Origin: Brevibacterium jeotgali
GTDB lineage: Bacteria > Actinomycetota > Actinomycetes > Actinomycetales > Brevibacteriaceae
Length of the DNA: 64,000 nt
Direction of reading: 5' to 3'
Assembly: GCF_900169175.1 (NCBI RefSeq)
Contig: NZ_FXZM01000001.1
Span: forward strand, 186,001 to 250,000
How positions within the stretch are numbered: position 1 is the stretch's first letter; every line of letters starts with the position of its first letter. The position numbers and the translations under genes are program-made. Below, in pieces: positions 51,406 to 59,774 of this stretch. The notes under the pieces were generated by a model. The model had not been told where the DNA came from and searched no databases. It saw only the letters and a list, made by a program, of their open reading frames with translations.

Positions 51406-52740
51406 TCACACACCACTCCCCTCGTCACCCGCATCGAACACCGCACGCACCGTGGTGCCCTCACCCGGCCGCGATTCGACGGTGAGCGTCCCGCCCACGG
51501 CACGTGCCCGGGCGCGCATGACGTCGAGCCCGAACGAATCAGACTCACCCGACGGTCGCACAGCCGACGGATCGAAGCCCCGTCCGTCGTCGGTGATGTC
51601 GACCGCGATCCGGTCGTGCCCGTACGTCAGCGTGACGCGCACTCGGTCCGCGTGTGCGTGGGACACGGCGTTGCCGAGCGCACCCTGCACGAGACGGAGG
51701 ATCGTCGTCTCGACGGGCCGGGGAAGCGGGCGCGCCGCACCGTTCGTGCGGAACGTGAGATCGGCGGCTCTGGCAGCTGCGGCGCGGCTCGCCGCCTCGG
51801 ACCCCGCCGCCTCGGACCCCGACGTCTCAGACCCTGATGTCTCGAACCCCGCGGTCGAGGCCTCGGAACCGGTCTCGCTCACCACACGGGCGAGCGCGTC
51901 CGGCAGGGTCGCGGCCGCCAGCTTCGGAGAGTTCAGAGCACGGATGAATGCACGGGTCTCCGCCAGCGCGGAGCCGGCCGACGACTTCGCGAGCGCGATC
52001 TCGTGGAGCCCCGCGGCCTCCGGACCCATGCGCCGCTCCGCCGCGCTCAGCAGCAGCTGGATGCTCGAGAGGCCCTGCGCCACGGTGTCGTGGAGCTCTG
52101 CGGCCATACGCGTGCGCTCTGCCTCCACACCCGCAGCCCGCTCCGTCTCTGCGAGCCGCGTCTGCGCGGTGAGCAGACGGGTGACGAGTCGCTCGCGAGC
52201 ACGGACTTCGCGGACCAGGGTGCGCACGCCCAGCCCGATGGCCACAGCGACGGCAGCACCCACGAGCGGGCCGGTGACCCCGCCGACGGTGAGCCCGCGG
52301 TGGAATGCGAGTCCCGCGATCGCCGCCAGCGCGATCGCGAGCACCGACAGCGGCCCCCACCAGTCGCGCAGCAGGTGGAAGCAGAGGAAGAAGAGGGGGA
52401 ACGCGAGGAAGGCGGCATCCGGGGCGAGCGCCAGGGTGCCGAGCCACAGGATCACGAGCGCTGCCACCCAGACGAGCCGCAGTCGGACGAGCCGCAGTCG
52501 GACGAGCCGGCCCGCCAGCACCGCTCCGACGACATAGAGCGCTTCGAACGCCACGACCAGCCCGATGGCCGCGGTCGGATGACTCGCGTCTCCCGACAGT
52601 GCGCGGACCACCACGAGGAGGCCCAGGCCGACGATGAGGACGTGCAGTCCCCACTGCAGAGCGACCGACACGGATGTCGAGGTCAGGGCAGAGGCGCGGC
52701 CGTCGGACGGTTCGGCGGGGAGTGCGGACGAGCGGGGCAT
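51406..52740 (-). CDS. NarL-type sensor histidine kinase
   Basis: The 444-residue kinase has about five or six membrane segments in the first 170 residues with very short loops (intramembrane-sensing style), a HisKA_3 dimerisation domain with the phosphorylated His in AELHDTVAQGLSS (near residue 215) and an HATPase domain (DITDDGRGF). Between them is an insert of repeated GSETSGSEAAGSEA units. A short direct repeat RLVRLRLVRLRLV lies in a cytoplasmic loop. ATG 52740 has TAGCGT seven bases upstream (minus strand), predicting a leaderless mRNA. The signal is unknown; envelope stress or antibiotics is a family-based guess. Confidence 0.9.
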   Translation of the reverse strand: MPRSSALPAEPSDGRASALTSTSVSVALQWGLHVLIVGLGLLVVVRALSGDASHPTAAIGLVVAFEALYVVGAVLAGRLVRLRLVRLRLVWVAALVILWLGTLALAPDAAFLAFPLFFLCFHLLRDWWGPLSVLAIALAAIAGLAFHRGLTVGGVTGPLVGAAVAVAIGLGVRTLVREVRARERLVTRLLTAQTRLAETERAAGVEAERTRMAAELHDTVAQGLSSIQLLLSAAERRMGPEAAGLHEIALAKSSAGSALAETRAFIRALNSPKLAAATLPDALARVVSETGSEASTAGFETSGSETSGSEAAGSEAASRAAAARAADLTFRTNGAARPLPRPVETTILRLVQGALGNAVSHAHADRVRVTLTYGHDRIAVDITDDGRGFDPSAVRPSGESDSFGLDVMRARARAVGGTLTVESRPGEGTTVRAVFDAGDEGSGV

Positions 52741-52747
52741 GCTGCCC

Positions 52748-52753
52748 ACGCTA
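52748..52753 (-). promoter_or_regulatory. Predicted -10 element of the two-component operon (leaderless)
   Basis: Minus-strand TAGCGT, then GGGCAGC, then ATG 52740. Confidence 0.5.
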
Positions 52754-52953
52754 CTGCGCCGCCGCTGCTGCGGGCATCGCTTCCGCAGCGTCTTCATGCG
52801 TATCAGTCGAAAGGACGAGGCGGGAGTCGTCCTATCCGCGCAAGAGGACCGTCCACCTGTCCGATGTGCCACGGTGCCGCGACGAGAAGACTGGGGTCAT
52901 CGGATGGGAACCCGTCCGCAACCACCCCGCTCCTCATCACATCGGAGGCTGTC

Positions 52954-54081
52954 ATGTTCCTCGCCTGGCGCGACATGCGATTCGCCCGCGGCCGCTTCGC
53001 CCTCATCACCGGAGTCGTCCTGCTCATGACACTCCTCATCGGGCTGCTCTCCGGCCTCACGGGCGGGCTCGCGCAGCAGAACATCTCCGCAGTCCGCGCA
53101 CTCGACGGAGAACGCGTCGTGCTGGCGGCGGAGACGTTCGACGAGTCCGAGCTCACCGATTCGCAGGTCGAGGCCTGGAGCGACTCGGACCTCGTGGAGA
53201 GCGTCCGGGAGGTCGGAATCCTCCGGTTCACGATCGACGGTCCCGAAGCCGACCCCGGCCGCGCCGACGCGGCGACCGCCGACGGGACCGGGACCTCGGG
53301 CTCGGGGATCTCCGCCGCGATGTTCGGCGGCGCCTCCGATTCCCCCTCCCGCGACGGCCAGGTGGCGCTGAGCCCGCAGGCCGCGGAGGACCTCGGCGTC
53401 GGCGACGACGACCACGTCTCAGTCCTCGGCATCGACCTCGCGGTGGACGTGCTCGACGACGACCGCTGGTATGCGCACACCCCCGTCGCCTACGTGACGA
53501 TGAACGATTGGCACGACATGCAGACCCGCCTGGGACGCGACGACGTGGCGGCGACCGCGCTGACCCTCGACGTCTCCTCTGGTGCCGCCGACGCCGGCGG
53601 CACCAGCGTCTCCGAGCAGATCGATGCGCTCGCGGACGAGTCCTCGACGACCGCGAGCAGCAGCCTCTCCTCACTGCTCGCGATCGCCTCGTTCCGCTCA
53701 GAGATCGGCTCCCTGCTCATGATGGTGGGCATGCTGTTCGGCATCTCTGCATTGGTGGTCGGCGCATTCTTCACCGTGTGGACCATGCAGCGCACGGGCG
53801 ACGTCGCCGTGCTCAAGGCACTGGGCGCGTCGACCCCGTCGCTCATGCGCGACGCCCTGGGCCAGTCCCTGGCAGTGCTGATCGCCGGAGTGGGCGGAGG
53901 GATCCTGCTCACGGCCGCACTGGGACTGGCGGTCAGCGGTGTCGTGCCGTTCATCGTCGCCTGGTACACCACGCTCCTGCCCGCCGTGCTCCTCATCGCA
54001 CTGGGACTCGTGGGGGCCGGGTTCGCACTGCGCTCCGTCACGCAGGCTGACCCACTCACCGCGCTGGGCACCGCACGCTGA
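52954..54081 (+). CDS. FtsX-family ABC transporter permease
   Basis: The 375-residue membrane protein is a MacB/FtsX-type permease: one N-terminal membrane helix (residues 17-37), a large extracytoplasmic domain of about 200 residues, then three membrane helices. The segment TGDVAVLKALGAS is the conserved cytoplasmic loop that contacts the ATPase. GGAGG lies six bases before ATG 52954. It probably exports or rearranges a membrane-active molecule together with the ATPase gene 98 bases downstream. It diverges from the two-component genes, a classic pairing for antimicrobial-peptide resistance. Confidence 0.88.
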   Translation: MFLAWRDMRFARGRFALITGVVLLMTLLIGLLSGLTGGLAQQNISAVRALDGERVVLAAETFDESELTDSQVEAWSDSDLVESVREVGILRFTIDGPEADPGRADAATADGTGTSGSGISAAMFGGASDSPSRDGQVALSPQAAEDLGVGDDDHVSVLGIDLAVDVLDDDRWYAHTPVAYVTMNDWHDMQTRLGRDDVAATALTLDVSSGAADAGGTSVSEQIDALADESSTTASSSLSSLLAIASFRSEIGSLLMMVGMLFGISALVVGAFFTVWTMQRTGDVAVLKALGASTPSLMRDALGQSLAVLIAGVGGGILLTAALGLAVSGVVPFIVAWYTTLLPAVLLIALGLVGAGFALRSVTQADPLTALGTAR

Positions 54082-54179
54082 GCACCGGTCGATCCGGGGG
54101 CCGGTCTGCCGGCCGTGCCCTCGCCCGCCGCTGAATCCCAGCTGGGATGAGTCCCAGCTCCACCGAAAGGACCCTTCTC

Positions 54180-54878
54180 ATGCTCTCGCTCACCGGTATC
54201 ACCCTGACATTCCCCGACGGCACCAGCCGGATCACCGCCGTCGACAGTGCGGATCTCGAGGTCGCCGACGGCACCGTCGCGGGCCTCACGGGGCCCTCCG
54301 GTTCGGGGAAGTCCAGTCTCCTGGCCGTCGCTTCCACACTCGTGCGGCCCGATGCGGGCACCGTGCGGATCGCGGACGTCGACGCGACCTCGCTCTCGCA
54401 GACGGACGCGGCCCGCCTGCGGCGCGAGCGGATCGGCATCGTCTTCCAGCAATCCAACCTGCTGCCGTCACTCACCGCTCGCGAACAGCTGCTCATCATG
54501 GGCGAGATGGACGGTGATCGCAGCGCCCGCGCTGCACGTCATCGGGCTGCGGACGAACTGCTCGGCGTCGTCGGACTGGGCGATCACCGCGACGCTCGTC
54601 CCGCTGCGCTGTCCGGTGGTCAGCGACAGCGGATCAACATCGCACGCGCCCTCATGGGGCATCCGAACGTCCTCATCGTCGATGAACCCACTTCCGCGCT
54701 GGATCGTGCGCGCGGCGAGGAGATCATCGAGCTCGTCGTGGACCTCACCCGCGACCTGGGCACGGCGACGCTGCTCGTCACCCACGACCTGCAGCTCATG
54801 CCGCGCTTCGATGCGACATACGAGATGACCGACGGCAGCCTCGCTCCCGTGGTCGAGCCTCACCCCTCACACGTGTGA
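54180..54878 (+). CDS. ABC transporter ATPase (LolD/MacB type)
   Basis: The 232-residue ATPase has Walker A GPSGSGKSS (near residue 38), Q-loop FQQSNLLPSL, signature LSGGQRQRI, Walker B VLIVDEPTSALD and switch His in LVTHD, all typical of the LolD/MacB subfamily that partners FtsX-type permeases. AAAGGA precedes ATG 54180; an in-frame ATG at 54147 has no good ribosome-binding site. Its stop is only four bases from the stop of the convergent gene, with no room for a separate terminator. Confidence 0.92.
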   Translation: MLSLTGITLTFPDGTSRITAVDSADLEVADGTVAGLTGPSGSGKSSLLAVASTLVRPDAGTVRIADVDATSLSQTDAARLRRERIGIVFQQSNLLPSLTAREQLLIMGEMDGDRSARAARHRAADELLGVVGLGDHRDARPAALSGGQRQRINIARALMGHPNVLIVDEPTSALDRARGEEIIELVVDLTRDLGTATLLVTHDLQLMPRFDATYEMTDGSLAPVVEPHPSHV

Positions 54879-54882
54879 GCCC

Positions 54883-55641
54883 TCAGATCTCCGAGCCCTC
54901 GGGCCTCTCCACGATCGGGCCGCGCTTCTTCTTCTGGTGCTGCACGGCGGCCGGCCACTCGCCCGCGACGGAGTCGGATTCCGCCGCGGCGACCTCGTCC
55001 GGGGTGCCGCCCACGACTTCGGCGTCCTCGTCGTCGGAGACAGGGGCTGATTCGCGCACATCCACGACGGCATGCGATTCGCGTCCGAACAGGTAGAGCA
55101 GCAGTTCGATCGGCATCCCGGTCACGGTGACCGTCGTCTTGTTGGTCCGACCGGCACGGAACGGGTCGAAGCCCCGTGGCTGCAGGACGACGTGGAGGCC
55201 CTGACGGATCGCATACGAGAGCGCGAGCGCACGGACGAGGGGCAGCATGTCCTTCTGCACCTGAGTGCCCAGCTCCCGCGCACGCCAGCCCGGCTGTGCA
55301 CGCCGCACGTCCTCGTGGTGGATGAGGAACTCCGCTGTGTTCATGAGCGAGTCGACGCCCACGCCCCACGAACTGGGGTTCCAGGCGGTGGGCCCCTGCG
55401 CGATCTTGCCGACCAGTTCGATCCACGGGGTGTCTCGCAGCAGTTCGTCGACTCGTTCGTGGCGCTTCGCGAAGAGCTTGAGGTGCTCACCGACGAGGGC
55501 GGGGAGGTCGCGATCGCGCATCACCAGATGAACTGCGAGGTCACGGGTATCCCAGCCCTCGCACAGAGTGGGCGCTCCGGGCCCCACCTTCCGCAGGAGA
55601 GATGCGAGCCTGAGTCGTTCTTCCCGTGCGAGCGATGTCAT
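54883..55641 (-). CDS. TIGR03085/maleylpyruvate-isomerase-fold family protein
   Basis: The 252-residue protein belongs to the DinB-like, mycothiol-dependent maleylpyruvate isomerase superfamily (TIGR03085 group). It opens AREERLRLASLLRKVGPGAPTLCEGWDTRDLAVHLVMRD, where the conserved W-X3-D and the His ligands of this fold appear. A second conserved region is MNTAEFLIHHEDVRR. Its C-terminal third is variable, with an acidic segment and a lysine-rich KKKRGP near the end. Actinobacterial members mostly lack proven functions; mycothiol-linked detoxification is inferred. ATG 55641 is preferred over an upstream in-frame start (55686). Confidence 0.75.
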   Translation of the reverse strand: MTSLAREERLRLASLLRKVGPGAPTLCEGWDTRDLAVHLVMRDRDLPALVGEHLKLFAKRHERVDELLRDTPWIELVGKIAQGPTAWNPSSWGVGVDSLMNTAEFLIHHEDVRRAQPGWRARELGTQVQKDMLPLVRALALSYAIRQGLHVVLQPRGFDPFRAGRTNKTTVTVTGMPIELLLYLFGRESHAVVDVRESAPVSDDEDAEVVGGTPDEVAAAESDSVAGEWPAAVQHQKKKRGPIVERPEGSEI

Positions 55642-55754
55642 ACCCCAAGCGTGCCCCAGGGGACCGCGCGTGTCGAGCATGACCACGCCCCGTGCACCAA
55701 CGAACAGAGAGGGGACACCTGCTGCTCAGGTCCCGTGCGCCCTCACCCGACTCG

Positions 55755-56666
55755 TCACCCGCGCCCCGCGGCGCTCGACCACGCGGTGAGGAAGTCCGCC
55801 GTCCGTGACAGGGACCGCATGTCCGCGAGCTCATCGCCACGGGTCGGCCCGTCGGTGTCGATGACGACGAGCGCGCCGCGCTTCGCGGCCGCTCGCACGA
55901 ATCGCAGTCCGCTCATGACGGCCAGCGACGAGCCCAGCACGACGAGTGCGTCGGCCTGCTCGACCATGCCCAGCGCGTTGTCGACGACGCCCCGATCGAC
56001 CGTCTCTCCGAAGAACACGAGGTCGGGCTTGAGCAGTCCGCCGCACACCGGGCAGTCGCGGACTCGGAACCCGCGCGTCTGCTCGAGCTCCGCATCGCCG
56101 TCGGGCGCGACCTCGATATCGCGCGGATCGACGTCGATCCGGTCGAGGAAGCCCGGGTTGAGGCGTGTGAGTTCATCCTGCATCCACTGGCGGGAGTTCG
56201 TGCGTCGGCAGGAGAGGCACACGATGCGGTCGAGCCGACCGTGGAGCTCGACGACGTTCTGCACTCCCGCCGACCGGTCGAGCCCGTCGACGTTCTGCGT
56301 GATGGTGCCGAGCAGCCCCAGAGCAGCGAGCGAGCGGTGTGCCGCGTTCGGCTCCGCCCACACGATCCTCTCCCAGCCCACCCAGCTGCGCGCCCAGTAG
56401 CGCGAGCGCTCGAGTGGTCCGGCGAGGAACTTCTGATAGGTCATGGGTGAGCGGGTGAGCGCGTCCGGGCCGCGGTAGTCCGGGATGCCCGAATCGGTGC
56501 TCATCCCCGCCCCTGCGAGCACGACGGTCCGCGCAGCGCCCACGGTCAGCAGCCGGTCGATGATCTCCGCATCCGTGTGCGACGGGGCGGCCGGGCGCTC
56601 ACGACCCCGCAGCGGATCCCGGATCACAGCCACGGCGGTCCCCCGGTGTCGGAGGGTCTGCTGCAC
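55755..56666 (-). CDS. Sir2-family NAD-dependent protein deacylase (sirtuin)
   Basis: The 303-residue enzyme removes acyl groups from lysines using NAD. It has GAGMSTDSGIPDYRG (NAD loop), TQNVDGLD, the catalytic His in ELHGR, and two CXXC zinc pairs (CLSC and CPVC). A deacetylase acting on the acs product encoded in this window would be the textbook target, though this is inference. The N-terminal 30 residues before the fold are basic. Start GTG 56666 is uncertain. It follows the epoxide-hydrolase-like gene by 23 bases in the same direction. Confidence 0.9.
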   Translation of the reverse strand: MQQTLRHRGTAVAVIRDPLRGRERPAAPSHTDAEIIDRLLTVGAARTVVLAGAGMSTDSGIPDYRGPDALTRSPMTYQKFLAGPLERSRYWARSWVGWERIVWAEPNAAHRSLAALGLLGTITQNVDGLDRSAGVQNVVELHGRLDRIVCLSCRRTNSRQWMQDELTRLNPGFLDRIDVDPRDIEVAPDGDAELEQTRGFRVRDCPVCGGLLKPDLVFFGETVDRGVVDNALGMVEQADALVVLGSSLAVMSGLRFVRAAAKRGALVVIDTDGPTRGDELADMRSLSRTADFLTAWSSAAGRG

Positions 56667-56689
56667 TCACCACTCATGCTGGAACCCTC

Positions 56690-57688
56690 TCACGGGTGCT
56701 CGCGGATCCAGTCGATCACGGACCCTGCCACCACCTCCGGCTCCTGCTCCGGCAGCCAGTGGGAAGCACCGGGGATCTCGACGAAGCGGTAGTCGCCTTC
56801 GACGTACCGGCCGGTGAGCTCCGCCGCGCCGCGCGTGAATGCCAGGTCCTCACTGCCCCACACGTAGAGGGTGGGGATGGTGACCGGTCCGTCCTCCGAT
56901 CGCGCTCCCCCATACGCCAGGTAGTACGCGAGTGCGGCTTTCAGGACTCCGGGCTGGGAGAACCGGTCGATGTACGACTGGACCCGGTCCTCGGCGAAGG
57001 TGCCGTCGTAGAGCGCGGCGAGCTTCGCCCCGCCGTCAGCGAGCATCCGCTCCTCCACACCCGCGGGATCCGTGCGGATCCGCCGCATGTAGTGCATCCG
57101 CTCGTGCTGCTCCGGGTCCTCCGCGATGCGGGTCGCGTGCGCGACCGGATGCGCCGTCGACACGGAGGTGAACGTGGCGAGCGCTTCGGGATGCTGTGCG
57201 GCGTACGACCAGCCCAGCACTCCGCCCCAGTCATGGCCCACCAGGTGGAAGCGGTCGAGGCCCCAGGCGCGGCGGAGCCCGTCGAGATCGTCGAGGAGTC
57301 GGTCGAGTGCGTAGTCGGCGACATCGGTCGGCCGCGCGCCCGGCGAATAGCCGCGCTGGTCGTAGGCGATGACATCGATGCCGTTCGCGGCCAGCTGCCG
57401 CGCGGTGTCCTCCCAGCATGCCGCGAACTGCGGCCAGCCGTGGACGAGCACTGCGACGGGGCGCTCCGCCGAGGCCGGGCCCGCGGCCGAGGTCCGGGCC
57501 GGGGATCCGCCCGGGGCCGCCTCCGAATCCTCTGTCGCGAGCACGCGGAAGCCGTCGAAGACGAGCCCGTCGAGCTCTGTCGTGAAGGCTTCACCGCCCA
57601 GTCGTTCGGCGACGGACTCGTTGTCGTACGGGCTGCCGATGCGCACGTCTTCGCGCACCGCGCCCTCTGTGTGATCTGCGTCTCCCAT
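56690..57688 (-). CDS. Alpha/beta-fold hydrolase, epoxide-hydrolase-like
   Basis: The 332-residue enzyme has the oxyanion motif HGWPQ, and the nucleophile elbow GHDWGG with aspartate, as in epoxide hydrolases and haloalkane dehalogenases rather than serine esterases. The acid is in WGSEDLAF and the catalytic His in GASHWLPE. An in-frame insert of about 25 residues (EAAPGGSPARTSAAGPAS) sits near residue 55. ATG 57688 has TACTGT on the minus strand six bases upstream, so it is probably leaderless. It diverges from the flavodoxin-like gene through a shared promoter region. Natural substrate unknown. Confidence 0.88.
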   Translation of the reverse strand: MGDADHTEGAVREDVRIGSPYDNESVAERLGGEAFTTELDGLVFDGFRVLATEDSEAAPGGSPARTSAAGPASAERPVAVLVHGWPQFAACWEDTARQLAANGIDVIAYDQRGYSPGARPTDVADYALDRLLDDLDGLRRAWGLDRFHLVGHDWGGVLGWSYAAQHPEALATFTSVSTAHPVAHATRIAEDPEQHERMHYMRRIRTDPAGVEERMLADGGAKLAALYDGTFAEDRVQSYIDRFSQPGVLKAALAYYLAYGGARSEDGPVTIPTLYVWGSEDLAFTRGAAELTGRYVEGDYRFVEIPGASHWLPEQEPEVVAGSVIDWIREHP

Positions 57689-57720
57689 GTTTCAACAGTA
57701 GACGGTACCGTGGAGACATG
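57686..57720. promoter_or_regulatory. Overlapping divergent leaderless promoters
   Basis: Minus strand: TACTGT (57695-57700), six bases, ATG 57688. Plus strand: TACCGT (57706-57711), six bases, ATG 57718. The two -10 elements are only five bases apart, so the two RNA polymerases must compete. The flanks are partly symmetric (ATGTTTC against GGAGACAT). Confidence 0.6.
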
Positions 57721-58179
57721 GTTCGCATCCTGCTCATCCATCACTCGCCGACGGAGTCGACGCAGAAGATCGCCGCGTCCGCATTGAGCGCAGCGAAGCT
57801 CCCCGACCTCGCGGAGCTGGGCGAGCTCGAACTGATCGAGGTCGCCGCACTGGAGCCGAACATCGACCAGGTACTGCAGGCCGATGCCTACGTCCTGGGC
57901 ACCACCGCGAACTTCGGCTACATCTCCGGCGCCCTCAAGCACTTCTTCGACACGGTGTACGACCATGTCCGCGAGCAGACGGCGGGCAGACCGTTCTCGT
58001 ACTGGATCCACGGCGGCTACGACACCACCGGCGCAGAGAAGGCGATGGAGGCGCTCACCACCGGGATCGGGTGGAAGCTGTCCCACGACCCGGTCGTCTG
58101 GACGGGCGCGGTCGAGGACTCCCACCTCGAGCAGGTGCAGGAGATGACCGCGACGGTCATGGCCTCAGCACTGGAATGA
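57718..58179 (+). CDS. Flavodoxin-like NAD(P)H-dependent oxidoreductase
   Basis: The 153-residue protein has a flavodoxin-like fold: MVRILLIHHSPTESTQKIA (beta strand and phosphate loop for FMN) and GTTANFGYISGALKHFFDT (second FMN-contact loop), as in WrbA/NADPH-dependent FMN reductases. It should be cytoplasmic. TACCGT six bases before ATG 57718 predicts a leaderless mRNA. Divergent from the epoxide-hydrolase-like gene, with promoters so close that the two must be co-regulated or mutually exclusive. Physiological role unknown. Confidence 0.85.
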   Translation: MVRILLIHHSPTESTQKIAASALSAAKLPDLAELGELELIEVAALEPNIDQVLQADAYVLGTTANFGYISGALKHFFDTVYDHVREQTAGRPFSYWIHGGYDTTGAEKAMEALTTGIGWKLSHDPVVWTGAVEDSHLEQVQEMTATVMASALE

Positions 58180-58226
58180 CGGCGCCTCGGCACTCTCATC
58201 GATGAACCCCGCTGATGGGCCTCGGC

Positions 58227-59114
58227 TCACCGCAGGACGACAGTGCGCCCTTCCTGCATGATGACCCGGTGCTCGGCATGCATCCGCACTGCGTCGGTCA
58301 GGGCCGCGACCTCTGCGTCCTGCCCGTGCCGCTGCAGGTCCGCAGGACTGTAGGAATGATCGACGGATGCGACCCGCTGCGTGATGATCGGCCCCTCGTC
58401 CAGATCGCTGGTGACGTAGTGGGCGGTCGCTCCGACCATCTTGACGCCGCGCTCGAACGCCTGGTGATAGGGCTTGGCGCCCTTGAAGCTCGGCAGGAAG
58501 GAGTGGTGGATGTTGATGCATCGACCGCTCAGCTCCTCCGTGAGTCCCTCTGACAGCACCTGCATGTAGCGGGCGAGCACGACGAGCTCCGCACTCGTCT
58601 GGTCGACGATCTCCAGGAGGCGCGACTCCGCTTCCGGCTTGGTGCCGGGGGTGACCGGCACGTGGTGGAACGGAACACCGTGCCACTCCACGAGAGACCG
58701 GTGGTCCTCGTGATTCGAGACCACGGCCGCGATCTCCACGGGGAGATGACCGGACTGCGCGCGGTAGAGGAGGTCACGCAGGCAGTGCACCCACTTCGAC
58801 ACCATGAGCACGACCGGCATGCGGCGCGCCAGGGGCCTCAGGAGAAGCGTCATCGCGAACTCCTCCGCGACGACGTCCAGGTCTGTGCGCAGAGCGGATT
58901 CCGCGTCCGCCCGTGCAGGCACCGTGAAGGCGAAGCGCGCGAAGAACGTGCCGTGGACGGCGTCCTCGAACGTCTTCGACTCCGTCACGTTGCATCCGTG
59001 CTCACTCAGGACACGGCTCACCCCTGCGACGATGCCGGGCCGGTCATCGCAGTGGAGTGTGAGGACGTAGGAGCCGGTCGCCGCGTCCTGGGAGACCATG
59101 TCGAGGGAAGTCAT
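58227..59114 (-). CDS. purU: Formyltetrahydrofolate deformylase
   Basis: The 295-residue enzyme hydrolyses 10-formyl-THF to formate and THF and so balances one-carbon pools. Residues 10-85 form an ACT domain (YVLTLHCDDRPGIVAGVSRVL). The C-terminal formyltransferase fold has the catalytic Asn/His pair in INIHHSFLPSFKGAKPY and the Asp in DLDEGPIITQ. The length is standard for PurU. The start ATG 59114 is supported by the ACT domain; a minus-strand TTGAAT six bases upstream resembles the leaderless pattern but lacks the second-position A. The upstream gap also holds the ffs promoter on the other strand. Confidence 0.95.
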   Translation of the reverse strand: MTSLDMVSQDAATGSYVLTLHCDDRPGIVAGVSRVLSEHGCNVTESKTFEDAVHGTFFARFAFTVPARADAESALRTDLDVVAEEFAMTLLLRPLARRMPVVLMVSKWVHCLRDLLYRAQSGHLPVEIAAVVSNHEDHRSLVEWHGVPFHHVPVTPGTKPEAESRLLEIVDQTSAELVVLARYMQVLSEGLTEELSGRCINIHHSFLPSFKGAKPYHQAFERGVKMVGATAHYVTSDLDEGPIITQRVASVDHSYSPADLQRHGQDAEVAALTDAVRMHAEHRVIMQEGRTVVLR

Positions 59115-59183
59115 GGTGACATTCAAGCATCCCCGGTCCCCTCGTCCGGCAGGGGCCGGTTCGCCGTTCGGCGAGCACTGGAC

Positions 59184-59189
59184 TAGACT
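59184..59189 (+). promoter_or_regulatory. Predicted -10 element of ffs
   Basis: TAGACT, seven bases before the inferred 5' end of the SRP RNA near 59197. Confidence 0.5.
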
Positions 59190-59196
59190 GACTCCC

Positions 59197-59284
59197 GGCT
59201 TCCCACGCGGCGTCATCTTGCGAACTCCCCCAGGGCCGAAAGGCAGCAAGGGTAAGTGAGCTCTGGCGGGTGCGTGGGAAGTCC
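59197..59284 (+). ncRNA. ffs: Signal recognition particle RNA (4.5S)
   Basis: The RNA of the SRP targets membrane proteins co-translationally with Ffh. The 5' end GGCTTCCCACG pairs with the 3' end CGTGGGAAGTCC to close a long hairpin. The apical domain contains the universally conserved core: the CAGG...GGCAGCA segment with the GNAR-type tetraloop region (cagggccgaaaggcagca) and the asymmetric loop for Ffh binding. The length of about 88 nucleotides is right for the small bacterial form. Ends are approximate. It lies 22-25 bases upstream of the MaoC-like gene. Confidence 0.92.
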
Positions 59285-59309
59285 TTCACTCTCCAACGAG
59301 GAGTCGATG

Positions 59310-59774
59310 ATGACTGAAGCCACTCCGCACACGTCCACCCGTCTGCCCGCGGAGCAGATCCCCGTCGGTGTCGAGCGAGCGCTCGGATCGCACACGGTGA
59401 CGGAGGCAGAAGTGCTCGCCTTCGGCCGCGACTGGGACCCCCAGTACTTCCACGTGGACGCGGCTGCGGCGGAGCAGTCGGATTTCGGCGGTCTCATCGC
59501 CAGCGGCATCCACACCCTCGCGGTCTTCCAGCGGCTCAGTGTCGAGACGGTGCTGAGCGGCTTCGACATCGTCGCGGGCAAGCAGCTGCGCTCCGTGCGG
59601 TTCCTGCGACCGGTCCGGCCGGGGGACACCCTCACCGGCTCGATGCGGGTGGAGGAGATGAGTCCGCCGCAGGAGGGCCGCGCCGTCGGCGTCTCATCAG
59701 GGTCACTGGTGAATCAGCACGGCAAGAAGGTCCTCGACGTCACGGTCGACTTCGTGGCCCGCGCCCAGCGCTGA
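59310..59774 (+). CDS. MaoC-family hot-dog dehydratase-like protein
   Basis: The 154-residue protein is an R-specific enoyl-CoA hydratase-like MaoC protein. The hydratase motif is present: FGRDWDPQYFHVD with catalytic Asp and His, and FGGLIASGIHT. Members hydrate enoyl-CoA or act in other acyl-CoA steps. GAGGAG precedes two adjacent ATG codons; 59310 has the better six-base spacing, 59307 the shorter. It ends 35 bases inside the convergent kinase gene. Confidence 0.85.
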   Translation: MTEATPHTSTRLPAEQIPVGVERALGSHTVTEAEVLAFGRDWDPQYFHVDAAAAEQSDFGGLIASGIHTLAVFQRLSVETVLSGFDIVAGKQLRSVRFLRPVRPGDTLTGSMRVEEMSPPQEGRAVGVSSGSLVNQHGKKVLDVTVDFVARAQR

